Positions 24,989-33,951 of a DNA stretch of 64,000 bases are shown here, in pieces. The number at the start of each line of letters is the position of its first letter. Position 1 is the first letter of the stretch. The translations under genes and the position numbers were made by a program. Under the pieces are notes generated by a model. The model made no database searches, was not told the DNA's origin, and saw only the letters and a list, made by a program, of their open reading frames with translations. This stretch comes from Microbacterium sp. H83 (GTDB lineage Bacteria > Actinomycetota > Actinomycetes > Actinomycetales > Microbacteriaceae): contig NZ_LWCU01000010.1 of NCBI RefSeq assembly GCF_001650405.1, forward strand, positions 1-64,000, read 5' to 3'.

Positions 24989-27238
24989 TCAGAACCCGGG
25001 GATGAGGCTCACCACCAGGTCGATGAGCTTGATGCCGACGAACGGCGCGATGACGCCGCCGAGGCCGTAGACGAGCAGGTTGCGCTGCAGGATCTGCGAC
25101 GCGCTCGCCGGCCGGTACTTCACACCCCGGAGTGCCAGCGGGATGAGGAACACGATCACGATGGCGTTGAAGATGATCGCGCTGGTGACGGCGGATGCCG
25201 GGGAGTGCAGCTGCATGATGTTGAGCGCCGCGAGACCCGGGAAGACGCCCATGAACATCGCCGGGATGATGGCGAAGTACTTGGCGATGTCGTTGGCCAG
25301 CGAGAACGTGGTGAGCGCGCCGCGCGTGATGAGCAGCTGCTTGCCGATGCGCACGATGTCGATGAGCTTGGTGGGGTCCGAGTCGAGGTCGACCATGTTG
25401 CCGGCCTCCTTCGCGGCCGACGTGCCCGTGTTCATCGCGACGCCCACATCGGCCTGGGCGAGAGCGGGAGCGTCGTTCGTCCCGTCGCCGGTCATGGCGA
25501 CGAGACGGCCGCCCTCCTGCTCGCGCTTGATGAGCTCGAGCTTCTGCTCCGGAGTGGCCTCGGCGAGGAAGCCGTCGACGCCCGCCTCGTCGGCGATCGC
25601 GGCGGCGGTCAGCGGGTTGTCGCCGGTGATCATGACCGTGCGGATGCCCATGCTGCGCAGCTCCTCGAACCGCTCGCGGAGGCCGTCCTTGACGATGTCC
25701 TTGAGGTGCACGACGCCGAGCACGCGGGCTTCGCCGGTGTTCATCCGGCTGGCGATCGCACGATCGGCTGGCGGCTCGCCGGCATCCGTCCCGCCATCCG
25801 TGAATCGACCGGCCATCCGGACCTCGGAGGTCGACCGGCCATGCCGGACGGCGACGACCAAGGGGGTTCCGCCGCTCGAGGCGACGCCGTCGGTGAGCGC
25901 GGTCAGCTCGGCATCCGTCTCGAGACCGAGCCAGGCGGCGATGGCCGAGCCGGCACCCTTGCGGATCTCCGTGCCGTCGGCGAGGTCCAGACCCGACATG
26001 CGCGTCTGCGCCGTGAAGGGCACGACGACGGCATCCGCCGGCTCCTCGACGCGGATGCCGCGCGCGGCCGCCAGCTCGACGATCGATGCGCCCTCGGGCG
26101 TGGGGTCGGCGAGCGACGACAGGGCGGCGAGACGAAGCAGCTCCGCGGCGTCGACCCCGGTGAGGGGGAGCACCTCGTGGGCGCGGCGGTTGCCGTAGGT
26201 GATGGTGCCGGTCTTGTCGAGGAGCAGGGTCGTGACGTCTCCGGCGGCCTCGACCGCCCGACCCGACATCGCGAGCACGTTGCGCTGCACGAGACGGTCC
26301 ATTCCGGCGATGCCGATGGCCGAGAGCAGGGCGCCGATCGTCGTCGGGATCAGGCAGACGAGCAGCGCGATGAGCACCGGGATGCTGACGGGCGAGGCCG
26401 CATACGACGCGATCGGGTTGAGGGCCAGAACCACGACGACGAAGACGATCGACAGGCTCGCGAGCAGGATGTTGAGCGCGATCTCGTTGGGCGTGCGCTG
26501 ACGGCTCGCGCCTTCGACGAGAGCGATCATGCGGTCGACGAACGTCTCGCCGGGCTTCGACGTGATGCGCACGACGATGCGGTCGGACAGCACGCGGGTG
26601 CCGCCGGTCACCGCGCTGCGGTCGCCGCCGGACTCGCGGATGACCGGCGCGCTCTCGCCCGTGATGGCCGACTCGTCGACCGTGGCGATGCCGGCGACGA
26701 TGTCGCCGTCTCCCGGGATCAGGTCGCCCGCAGCGACGATCACGATGTCGTCGCGCTGCAGCTCGGCCGAGGAGACCTCGACCGTCTCGGAGCGCTCCGC
26801 GCCGGCATCCGCTGCGCTGTCGTACCGCACCACACGGCGCGCCATGGTGCTGGTGCGCGTCTTGCGCAGGCTCGCCGCCTGCGCCTTTCCGCGGCCCTCG
26901 GCGACCGACTCGGCGACGTTCGCGAAGAGAACGGTCAGCCACAGCCAGATCGCGATGCCCCAGGTGAACAGCGCGGGCACCGGGGTGCCGCCCGACTCGG
27001 CGGGGCCGCCGAGGAACGGCTCGGCGATCGCCAGAACCGTCGTGAACGCGGCGCCGACCCAGACGAGCAGCATGACCGGGTTGCGCACGAGGGCTGCCGG
27101 GTTGAGCTTGCGCAGCGCTCCGGGCAGTGCCTGTGTCAGCTGCGCCCAGCCGAACGAGCGCGGCTGCGCGGCGGTGGCGGACGCCTCGGCATCCTGCTGT
27201 TCCGACGGGGTCTCGGAGGGTGTGGTGATGAGGGTCAT
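24989..27238 (-). CDS. kdpB: KdpB catalytic P-type ATPase subunit
   Basis: 749 residues, longer than the usual 680-710. Seven or so membrane helices; actuator motif ITGESAPV, phosphorylation site [13 protein letters not shown] (invariant Asp), nucleotide-domain segment and hinge [16 protein letters not shown]. Residues about 465-504 form an extra Gly/Arg/Ser-rich stretch between [10 protein letters not shown] and [14 protein letters not shown], where the family usually has only a few residues; the N-terminus is also extended by about 25. It couples ATP hydrolysis to potassium import through KdpA. One base separates it from kdpA. Confidence 0.96.
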   Translation of the reverse strand: MTLITTPSETPSEQQDAEASATAAQPRSFGWAQLTQALPGALRKLNPAALVRNPVMLLVWVGAAFTTVLAIAEPFLGGPAESGGTPVPALFTWGIAIWLWLTVLFANVAESVAEGRGKAQAASLRKTRTSTMARRVVRYDSAADAGAERSETVEVSSAELQRDDIVIVAAGDLIPGDGDIVAGIATVDESAITGESAPVIRESGGDRSAVTGGTRVLSDRIVVRITSKPGETFVDRMIALVEGASRQRTPNEIALNILLASLSIVFVVVVLALNPIASYAASPVSIPVLIALLVCLIPTTIGALLSAIGIAGMDRLVQRNVLAMSGRAVEAAGDVTTLLLDKTGTITYGNRRAHEVLPLTGVDAAELLRLAALSSLADPTPEGASIVELAAARGIRVEEPADAVVVPFTAQTRMSGLDLADGTEIRKGAGSAIAAWLGLETDAELTALTDGVASSGGTPLVVAVRHGRSTSEVRMAGRFTDGGTDAGEPPADRAIASRMNTGEARVLGVVHLKDIVKDGLRERFEELRSMGIRTVMITGDNPLTAAAIADEAGVDGFLAEATPEQKLELIKREQEGGRLVAMTGDGTNDAPALAQADVGVAMNTGTSAAKEAGNMVDLDSDPTKLIDIVRIGKQLLITRGALTTFSLANDIAKYFAIIPAMFMGVFPGLAALNIMQLHSPASAVTSAIIFNAIVIVFLIPLALRGVKYRPASASQILQRNLLVYGLGGVIAPFVGIKLIDLVVSLIPGF

Positions 27239-27239
27239 G

Positions 27240-28922
27240 TCAGACGAGTCCTTCAGCGAGGGGTCCCAGTGCGAGCACGGGGAAGTAGGTGAGAGCGGTG
27301 ATGATGACCGCGACGGCCGAGAGCAGGCCGACGAACTGCGGTCGGTGGGTGGGCAGGGTGCCGGTGGTCTCGGGGATGCGCTGCTGCGCGGCGAGCGAGC
27401 CGGCGAGGGCCAGCACGAGGACGATCGGGATGAACCGCCCGAGCAGCATCGCGACGCCGAGCGCGGTGTTGAACCACGGGGTGTTCGCGGTGAGTCCCGC
27501 GAACGCCGAGCCGTTGTTGTTCGCGGCCGACGTGAAGGCGTAGAGCACCTCGCTCATCCCGTGCACGCCGGGGTTCAGGATGCTGGTGGCCTCGACGTCG
27601 GCCCGGATGCCGGGAATCGCGAAGCTCAGCGCCGTGCCGGCCAGCACGAGGGTGGGCGTGACGAGGATGTACAGGCTCGCGAGCGTGATCTCCTTCGGGC
27701 GGATCCGCTTGCCGAGGTATTCGGGGGTGCGGCCGACGAGCAGGCCGCCGACGAACACCGCGATGACGGCGAGCACGAGCATCCCGTAGAGGCCCGAGCC
27801 CACGCCGCCGGGGGCGACCTCGCCGAGCATCATGTTGAGCATCGGCATCATGCCGCCGAGCGCCGTGTACGAGTCGTGCATGGAGTTGACCGCGCCGGTC
27901 GATGTCAGGGTGCTTGCGCTGCCGAACAGCGTCGAGCCGAGGATGCCGAAGCGCACCTCCTTGCCCTCCATCGCCGCACCGGCGAGTTCAGGGGCGCTCC
28001 CGCGTCCGGCGAGTTCGAGCGCCGAGAGCGCGAAGGTCGAGATGAGGAAGATCGTGCCCATGACAGCGGCGATCGCGTAGCCCTGGCGGTTGTCGCCGAT
28101 CATGCGGCCGAACGTGCGCGGAAGCGCGAACGGGATCATGAGGATGAGCAGGATCTGGAGGAGGTTGGTCCAGCCGGTCGGGTTCTCGAACGGATGCGCG
28201 GAGTTCGCGTTGAAGAACCCGCCGCCGTTCGTGCCGAGAAGCTTGATGGCCTCCTGCGAGGCGACCGGTCCGCCGGGGATCGTCTGTGTGCCGCCCGACA
28301 CCGTGGTCACGTCGGTGAAGCCGGCGAAGTTCTGGATGACACCGCCCGCGATCAGCGCGAGAGCGCCGAGCACGGCGATCGGCAGCAGGATGCGGCCCAG
28401 CCCGCGGATCAGGTCGACCCAGAAGTTGCCGATAGTGGTCGACCCGCGTCGGGCGAATCCGCGGATCAGCGCGACCGCGACGGCCAGGCCGACGGCGGCC
28501 GACACGAAGTTCTGCACGGTGAGACCGGCGAGCTGCACGGTGTAGCCCATGGTCTGCTCGGGCGAGTAGGACTGCCAGTTGGTGTTGGCGACGAAGGAGG
28601 CCGCGGTGTTGAACGCCAGGCCCTCGGGGACCGCGGGGAGGCCGAGCGACTCGGGCAGGAACGCCTGAAGGCGCTGAAGGCCGTACACGAGGAGGAGGCC
28701 GACGACGGAGAATGCGATGACGCCTCGGGCGTAGGCTCGCCACGTCTGCTCGGAGGACGGGTTCACGCCGATCACGCGGTAGACGCCGCGCTCGATCTTC
28801 AGATCCCGCGGGGAGCTGAAGACGTGAGCCATGTGGTCGCCGAGCGGGCGGTACAGCAGCACGATCGCGACGATGAGGACGGCCGCCTGGAGGACGCCGA
28901 ACCAGATGTCCGCTCCGCCCAT
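27240..28922 (-). CDS. kdpA: KdpA potassium-translocating subunit
   Basis: 560 residues with about ten membrane helices and four pore loops of the SKT superfamily. Filter-region segments include [34 protein letters not shown] and [17 protein letters not shown]. It carries potassium selectivity. Its ATG overlaps the kdpF stop (TGATG), giving coupled translation. Confidence 0.96.
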   Translation of the reverse strand: MGGADIWFGVLQAAVLIVAIVLLYRPLGDHMAHVFSSPRDLKIERGVYRVIGVNPSSEQTWRAYARGVIAFSVVGLLLVYGLQRLQAFLPESLGLPAVPEGLAFNTAASFVANTNWQSYSPEQTMGYTVQLAGLTVQNFVSAAVGLAVAVALIRGFARRGSTTIGNFWVDLIRGLGRILLPIAVLGALALIAGGVIQNFAGFTDVTTVSGGTQTIPGGPVASQEAIKLLGTNGGGFFNANSAHPFENPTGWTNLLQILLILMIPFALPRTFGRMIGDNRQGYAIAAVMGTIFLISTFALSALELAGRGSAPELAGAAMEGKEVRFGILGSTLFGSASTLTSTGAVNSMHDSYTALGGMMPMLNMMLGEVAPGGVGSGLYGMLVLAVIAVFVGGLLVGRTPEYLGKRIRPKEITLASLYILVTPTLVLAGTALSFAIPGIRADVEATSILNPGVHGMSEVLYAFTSAANNNGSAFAGLTANTPWFNTALGVAMLLGRFIPIVLVLALAGSLAAQQRIPETTGTLPTHRPQFVGLLSAVAVIITALTYFPVLALGPLAEGLV

Positions 28923-29011
28923 CAGAACTTCTCCGGAGCGACGAGGGCGACGACGAGGTAGACGACCGCGGCGACAGCGAGGGCGGCGGCGAGGATCTCG
29001 AAGACGATCAC
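28922..29011 (-). CDS. kdpF: KdpF small membrane subunit
   Basis: 29 residues: [21 protein letters not shown] followed by a short tail APEKF, a single membrane helix as in KdpF, which stabilises the KdpFABC complex. Start GTG 29011, stop overlapping the kdpA ATG. The GTG itself overlaps the stop of a further small ORF upstream. Confidence 0.88.
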   Translation of the reverse strand: MIVFEILAAALAVAAVVYLVVALVAPEKF

Positions 29012-29091
29012 GAGCGTTCCACCGCCTTGGCGACGAACGAGACGAGGGCGAACAGCGCGAGAGTCAGCGTGATGTAGATGATGTCGAGCAC
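29008..29091 (-). CDS. Small membrane ORF upstream of kdpF
   Basis: 27 codons from GTG 29091: [20 protein letters not shown] followed by AKAVERS. One hydrophobic helix with a basic C-terminal end. Its TGA overlaps the kdpF GTG in a GTGA junction, the same coupling used elsewhere in the operon, and the position directly after the promoter makes it the true first gene. No named family is claimed, but small ORFs at this place occur before kdpF in other actinobacteria as far as I recall. It may be an extra Kdp microprotein. AGGAG lies 14 bases upstream, a long spacing. Confidence 0.6.
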   Translation of the reverse strand: MLDIIYITLTLALFALVSFVAKAVERS

Positions 29092-29132
29092 GAGACTCGA
29101 TACAACTCCTGCGCGGGTCGGCGTTCCGCGAT

Positions 29133-29150
29133 CCTCACGCTTTGCCTACA
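29133..29150 (-). promoter_or_regulatory. Candidate KdpE box of the kdp operon
   Basis: Two seven-base direct repeats CCTCACG (29133-29139) and GCCTACA (29144-29150), 11 bases apart, as OmpR-type regulators prefer. The same pattern occurs twice before kimA. It lies about 42-59 bases upstream of the first ORF of the operon. Confidence 0.6.
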
Positions 29151-29229
29151 GCGGTATGCAGGGATGCATGCGGGATGCTCACGAGCGGGCCGAGTCCCGG
29201 CGATGGCGTTCGTCCCCCGGCCCGCCCGC

Positions 29230-29296
29230 GAAGGAGATCTCCCGGAATGAAGGGCGGGATCCGGCATCCGCCCCTTCATTCCGGGAGATCTCCTTC
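29230..29296. repeat. Intergenic palindromic element, family B copy 3 (67 bp with perfect 25-bp arms)
   Basis: 29230-29254 pairs perfectly with 29272-29296; the 61-bp core 29233-29293 corresponds to the other family B copies. It lies between the kdp promoter and the RHS fragment and marks the left border of the accessory patch. Confidence 0.88.
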
Positions 29297-29373
29297 ACGA
29301 CGCCAGCGAGGCGGTCAAACGGTCCGTCGACGCATGCATCGACCACCGGGTATGACGCGGCGGGTCGGATGGC

Positions 29374-30306
29374 GTGAGCGAAAGTTCCCGGGCATCAGCT
29401 GACCCGCGCGTTCGCGTCCGCTTGTCGATGAAGAGTGTCGGTCTGCCCGGTGGGGTGTCGTGGACGAATCAGGCCGGCGCCGTGACATGGTCGTTCCCCG
29501 ACCTCTCGGGTCACGGCCTGATCACCCGCTCGGGTGGGACGAACAGTGCGCTGCTGTTGTGGGACCCGTTCGGGCAGCCGGTGGATCCGGTGACGTTCGC
29601 TCTCGGCACAGCATCAGCGGACGACACCGGACAGGTCGCCGGGAATACCCTCTGGCATCAGGGTGCACTCAAGCCAGCCGAATCCGCCGGGTCGACGCTC
29701 GTTGTCGAGATGGGCGCCCGGCTGTACGTCCCCGCGTTCGGACGGTTCCTGCAGGTCGACCCCATAGAGGGCGGTGTCGACAACGACTACGTTTGGCCAC
29801 CCGACCCCATCAACCAGCACGACTTGAGTGGCAAAGCCGTCCCGCTGATCGCGTTGGCCGCTGCCCTCGTCAGGCTCGTCGTCAGCCTCGTGAGTGGCAC
29901 ATCCACCCTGGTCCTGGCGCGCTCGATCAAGTCCAGACCGATTCCGAAGACGCCACCGGCGCAACGAACGACGCGGCTCACGACGACCAATGGCGTCACC
30001 GTCCCGATTCCGCAACCGACCTGGTTCCGCAAGGACAAGAGCTACATGGTCTATGAGATCTTCAACACCAGGACAAACGAAACATGGAAGTACGGAATCA
30101 CCAGTGCTGAGCCGGTGGGTGCACGTCCCCAAGCCCAGATAAGCACCTGCGAAGCGAAATCCAATGGCGACCGCTGCGACTGGATTTCACTCCAGGAGAA
30201 TGTGGCTGGATACTATAACGCTCGGCTTTGGGAAGACAGCTACATCGCCGCCTATGTTGGCTTCCATGGTGTCTGTCCGCCGGGTCAGGTAACGAGTTGC
30301 AAATAG
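29374..30306 (+). CDS. Orphan RHS-family C-terminal tip with putative nuclease toxin domain
   Basis: 310 residues. Residues about 18-155 match the end of an RHS/YD-repeat shell: LPGGVSWTNQAGAVTWSFPD, LLLWDPFGQPVDP, and the RHS core ARLYVPAFGRFLQVDPIEGG with DNDYVWPPDPINQHDLSG, after which polymorphic toxins change abruptly. The variable C-terminus (about 230-310) has YMVYEIFNT, KYGIT, an Arg, WEDSYIAAY and CPPGQVTSCK, resembling GIY-YIG/URI-type nuclease toxins. The more than 1000 upstream residues and any secretion signal are missing, so this is a displaced toxin cassette. Base composition is less GC-biased than the neighbours. Confidence 0.72.
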   Translation: MSESSRASADPRVRVRLSMKSVGLPGGVSWTNQAGAVTWSFPDLSGHGLITRSGGTNSALLLWDPFGQPVDPVTFALGTASADDTGQVAGNTLWHQGALKPAESAGSTLVVEMGARLYVPAFGRFLQVDPIEGGVDNDYVWPPDPINQHDLSGKAVPLIALAAALVRLVVSLVSGTSTLVLARSIKSRPIPKTPPAQRTTRLTTTNGVTVPIPQPTWFRKDKSYMVYEIFNTRTNETWKYGITSAEPVGARPQAQISTCEAKSNGDRCDWISLQENVAGYYNARLWEDSYIAAYVGFHGVCPPGQVTSCK

Positions 30307-30314
30307 GAGTAGTG

Positions 30315-31529
30315 ATGAGTCGATTGACGCCTGATCAGCTGACAGAGCGTGCCGATGCGATCGGGCGCCTCGGAGCGTTGGAGGCACACGGATTCTTCGG
30401 CGGGCACACCTCGGAGGGCCATGCGGTGCGGGTTGTGTTCCGCAAGGGGCGGCGGTTCGATGACCTTGTGCTGTTCCAGCGCGATGAGGGTGGTTTATCG
30501 GGTGTCGGTGCTCCCCCGGGGGGTGAGTTCCGGGTGCTGGACGCCTGGAACTTCCTCATCCCCTCCGAGTGGGGCCCGGTCGTGGTCCAGGACCGTATCC
30601 TTCCCACGGCGTTCGCGGACCCGGTCGCCTGGGTGAGGTCAGTGACGGGAAGCGTCGAGATCCCTGAATGGGGCGTCGACAAGCCGTCGCGATCGTTGAT
30701 GGAGGACGACCGATTCTGGTCGTTGATCGACCTGCTCGGCGGATCGCTGGAGGACGAGGCGATCGCCGAGCTGTCCGACGCGTTGGAGGCGTTGGAGTAC
30801 CCGGACATCGTCCGCTTTCGAGACACGCTCGTCGCACGCCTGCGCGAGCTCGATCATCCCCTCAACACCGTCGGATCGGGGGACGGCGACGAGCGGGTGA
30901 TCAGTGCGGACGCGTCGTTGTACTACCGGTGCGAGATCGTCGCGGCCGGGCGAGACGTGTTCCGTGATCATCTCGAGCACCCCCGGCCCGGTGAGGGCCT
31001 CGCGGGCACGGACGGGGAGGCGCTGCTCGGGATCGCAGAGGACGCCTCGGTCAGCAGGATGCCGGCACCCGAAGTGTCGATCGAGACCGGAACGAACCCT
31101 CAGCACTGGCCTGATGCGCCCGAACCACCGCGCGATCCGTCCACGACGATTCCGAGCCCCGGCCCCTTCTCGTACGACATCCAGATCTCCCGACTGCGCC
31201 TTGCTCCGCCGAGTCTGCGGGCGCATATCGTGTGGACGGCCTACGCGACGACCGCCGAGGGGACGGTGCGTGAAATCATGGGCTGCGTCGCACAGGGGAC
31301 TGTCGCAGCGGCCCGTGAAGAAGTCATCGCCTACGTCCGATCGATACTGCGTGCAGACGAAGTCCTCTACCCTGACGTGGTCGTCTATCGCCCGGGAATC
31401 GACGGAGTCGCGAACGGTAATCAGTTGTCTGGGGTGACTCGCCGCAGTCGACTGAGCATGGACGAATACGTCCAGAGGTACTACACGGGTGAATTGCTCC
31501 CGCCCGGGCTGCAGAAAGCGGGCGAATAA
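30315..31529 (+). CDS. DUF4240-containing protein, candidate immunity to the RHS toxin
   Basis: 404 residues. Residues about 125-235 fit DUF4240: DDRFWSLIDLLGG, AIAELSDALEALEYPDIVRF, then SLYYRCEIVAAGRDVFRDHL and GEALLGIAEDA. Flanking N-terminal (1-115) and C-terminal (about 280-390) parts are unrecognised and may be further immunity modules. It begins 8 bases after the toxin-tip stop with AGGAG before the ATG, the usual toxin-immunity arrangement. The immunity role is inferred from order and from the frequent occurrence of DUF4240-like proteins near polymorphic toxins. Confidence 0.68.
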   Translation: MSRLTPDQLTERADAIGRLGALEAHGFFGGHTSEGHAVRVVFRKGRRFDDLVLFQRDEGGLSGVGAPPGGEFRVLDAWNFLIPSEWGPVVVQDRILPTAFADPVAWVRSVTGSVEIPEWGVDKPSRSLMEDDRFWSLIDLLGGSLEDEAIAELSDALEALEYPDIVRFRDTLVARLRELDHPLNTVGSGDGDERVISADASLYYRCEIVAAGRDVFRDHLEHPRPGEGLAGTDGEALLGIAEDASVSRMPAPEVSIETGTNPQHWPDAPEPPRDPSTTIPSPGPFSYDIQISRLRLAPPSLRAHIVWTAYATTAEGTVREIMGCVAQGTVAAAREEVIAYVRSILRADEVLYPDVVVYRPGIDGVANGNQLSGVTRRSRLSMDEYVQRYYTGELLPPGLQKAGE

Positions 31530-31602
31530 GCGCCGGTCGGCCGATGGTCATCGAGGACGATAAGGGGAGGTTCAGCAGTGGATGAAGAGATGGGGGGAGA
31601 GT

Positions 31603-31713
31603 GATGACGCCAAGCGACGCTACGGCCCTCTTCACCTCGCTGAGTGACGTTCATGGCCAAGGGCCTCTTGAAAGCGGGCTGTGGTGCTCAAGCGGGGTGG
31701 GGGTGGTGAAGTG
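31603..31713 (+). CDS. Possible small ORF in degraded region
   Basis: 36 codons starting MTPSDATALFTSLSDVHGQG and ending in GVGVVK, with GGGGAGAG about 6 bases upstream. No family is recognised and codon use is unremarkable. It may be a remnant rather than a gene. Confidence 0.25.
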
Positions 31714-31883
31714 ATCAATCCTGGGATCATCTTGCCGACGCCTCCGCTGGCACTCAGCCTCCAAGAGCTACTCGAGTGTTGGGCGTTGGGTTCGTGCCGT
31801 TCGGGCTTTGGGTCATCGGCGGCGCGATAGTGGCGTTAGTACAGCACCTCGGCTCGCACCGCCTCAATGAGTGCCTCCGGTGA

Positions 31884-32119
31884 AGTGCGCGGTCTGCTCT
31901 GCCGATCCGAAATGACGCCGGACAGGCTGCCGGAAACACGCTTCGGTATCAGACGACGGCGTTCAACCGTATTGAGATCGGGCTGACGAACGGCGAGCTG
32001 TGGCGGTTCACCATCGTTCCGTTCAACGGCTCAGGCATGCGCGGCGCAACAGTGGACGAAGCGCTTTCCGTCATCGCCGGTCTGGACCGGGCGCGCGAAG
32101 ACGCCGGGCAGGGCGGGTG
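31884..32119 (+). pseudogene. 3' remnant of an unidentified gene
   Basis: Open frame without an early start codon, about 78 codons, including LRYQTTAFNRIEIGLTNGEL and WRFTIVPFNGSGMRG and ending in AREDAGQGG. The alternating strand pattern looks like the end of a small beta-rich domain. The frame is closed upstream by a stop at 31881. It is probably gene debris left by exchange of RHS toxin-immunity cassettes. The stretch 31714-31883 has nothing recognisable. Confidence 0.45.
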
Positions 32120-32137
32120 ACGCCCTACACTCAGCGA

Positions 32138-33316
32138 GTGAGCGCGACGCGACGGCGGTGGGGAGCGGGGACGACCATCGTCCTGGCGCTGATCGCCGCT
32201 GCGGTGGTCTGCATCGTCTCCGGCATCCTTCCCCGAGCGGATGCCGGTGCGCTGGGCGCTCGCATCGCGCCGGTGCTCGGGTTCGTCGTCGCGATCACGA
32301 TCGTCGCCGAACTCGCCCGTGACGCGGCGGTGTTCGATGTCGTCGCGCAGCGCCTCGCCCGGTGGGGCCGCGGCAGGGTGGTGCTCCTCTGGGTGGCGGT
32401 CGTCGCCCTCGCGGTCGTGAGCACGGTGTTCCTGTCGCTCGACACCACCGCGGTGATCGTGACACCCGTGGTCGTCGTGCTCGCGCAGAGCGTCGGCATC
32501 CCGCCGCTGCCCTTCGCGCTCGTGACCGTGTGGCTGGCGAACACGGCATCCCTCGCTCTGCCGGTCTCGAACCTCACCAATCTGCTGGCGGCGCGCGCCA
32601 TCGGCGACGACCCCGTCTCGTTCCTCGCGCTGAGCTGGGCGCCGACCCTCGTCGGAGTGCTCGTCCCCGTGCTGATCCTCACGCTGCGCCACCGACGCAC
32701 GCTGTTCACGACGTACCGCCCGCCGTCGGGCGGCGCGGTGTCCGACCGCATCCTGTTCTGGGGAGCATCCGGCGTCCTCCTCGTGCTCATGCCGGTGCTC
32801 GCTCTGACCCATGACGTGTGGATACCCGCGACAGCCGCCGCGATCGTCCTCATCGTGCTGTTCGGCATCCGTCGTCGACACGTGCTGCGCCTGTCGCTCG
32901 TGCCCTGGCAGGCGATCGGGCTCGCGACCGCGCTGTTCGTCCTCGTCGAGACCGCGCACGCCACCGGGATCCTCGACGTGCTCGCCGTGCTCGCGACGGA
33001 GGGCCACACGATCCCCGAGCTGCTGCGGCTCTCCGCTGCCGGCGCGCTCGCCGCGAACGCGGTGAACAACCTGCCCGCGTACCTGATCCTCGAGCCCGCG
33101 GCCGGCGACCCGGTCGCGCTCATGGCACTGCTCATCGGCGTGAACCTCGGCCCGCTCGTCACGCCGTGGGCGTCGCTCGCGACCCTGCTGTGGCACCACC
33201 GCGTCGTCTCGCTCGGCGTCGAGATCCGCTGGGGAAGCCTCATGCTCTGGGGTGCGATCGTCGCGGTGCCGACCGTGCTCGCCGCGACCCTCGTGCTCGC
33301 GCTGGTGGCCGGCTGA
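32138..33316 (+). CDS. SLC13/ArsB-type anion transporter
   Basis: 392 residues with about ten to eleven membrane helices. The segments VFLSLDTTAVIVTPVVVVLA and VWLANTASLALPVSNLTNLL are the first substrate-binding hairpin of the ArsB/NhaD-SLC13 superfamily, with a matching second repeat ANAVNNLPAYLIL. It may export arsenite or move another anion; no ars genes are nearby, so the substrate stays open. GTG 32138 follows TACACT by 6 nt, the leaderless arrangement. Confidence 0.85.
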   Translation: MSATRRRWGAGTTIVLALIAAAVVCIVSGILPRADAGALGARIAPVLGFVVAITIVAELARDAAVFDVVAQRLARWGRGRVVLLWVAVVALAVVSTVFLSLDTTAVIVTPVVVVLAQSVGIPPLPFALVTVWLANTASLALPVSNLTNLLAARAIGDDPVSFLALSWAPTLVGVLVPVLILTLRHRRTLFTTYRPPSGGAVSDRILFWGASGVLLVLMPVLALTHDVWIPATAAAIVLIVLFGIRRRHVLRLSLVPWQAIGLATALFVLVETAHATGILDVLAVLATEGHTIPELLRLSAAGALAANAVNNLPAYLILEPAAGDPVALMALLIGVNLGPLVTPWASLATLLWHHRVVSLGVEIRWGSLMLWGAIVAVPTVLAATLVLALVAG

Positions 33317-33328
33317 TCCGGCAGCGGC

Positions 33329-33910
33329 TCAGCGCGCGGGCCACTCCTCCGCGAGGATGCCGTAGTTCATCCCGTCCAGCCATGCCCCCGATCGGTGCAG
33401 CGCCGTCTTGCGACTGAACTCCTCGCGGCGCATGCCGAGACGCTCCATCAGACGCCAGGACGGCTCGTTGTCGGCGAAGCATCCGGCGTGCACTCGTCGC
33501 AGCCCCAGCGGGCCGAAGCAGACGTCGATGACCGCCCGGATCGCCTCGGTCGCATAGCCGCGGCCGGTGTGCGCCGGATCGAGCACCCAGCCGAGTTCGG
33601 CCTCGACGGCCTTGGCCTGATCGGCCACCTCGAGCTGCGCCCATCCGTCGCCGATCCGGATCATGACATCGCCGATCGGGACCGGGTCGGCGCCGCTCTC
33701 GGCCCGTAGCTCGACGATGTGCATCGACGCGAGTCGGTCGGGGTCGCGGTAGCGGTCGCGGAACGCCTCGAGGGTGTCGGGCGCGAGTCCGAGCCACCGG
33801 TTGACCTCGGGCAGGCGTCGCCACTCCCACATCGCGTCGATGTCGGGTTCGGTCATCGGGCGGATCTGCAGGCGCGCGGTGCGCACGGGCCAGACGGGGG
33901 CAGCGGTCAT
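33329..33910 (-). CDS. GNAT acetyltransferase, RimJ/RimL type
   Basis: 193 residues. N-terminus RTARLQIRPMTEPDIDAMWE is typical of RimJ/RimL-like enzymes; acetyl-CoA motif AELGWVLDPAHTGRGYATEA (about 105-124) and RRVHAGCFADNEPSWRLMER. It acetylates an amino group on a protein or small molecule, unspecified. ATG follows TAGGCT by 6 nt. Convergent with the SLC13-like gene. Confidence 0.9.
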   Translation of the reverse strand: MTAAPVWPVRTARLQIRPMTEPDIDAMWEWRRLPEVNRWLGLAPDTLEAFRDRYRDPDRLASMHIVELRAESGADPVPIGDVMIRIGDGWAQLEVADQAKAVEAELGWVLDPAHTGRGYATEAIRAVIDVCFGPLGLRRVHAGCFADNEPSWRLMERLGMRREEFSRKTALHRSGAWLDGMNYGILAEEWPAR

Positions 33911-33951
33911 CGTCTCAGCCTAGAACCCCGCCCCGACGATCTCGCCGACGG

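Noticed and set aside
25205..28961. Two long plus-strand frames opposite kdpB and kdpA
   Set aside because: Antisense shadows; Kdp proteins on the other strand have all their motifs.
29374..30306. Complete RHS protein
   Set aside because: Only the end of the shell is present; there are no YD-repeat blocks, signal or N-terminal domain upstream, where a palindromic element and the kdp promoter lie.
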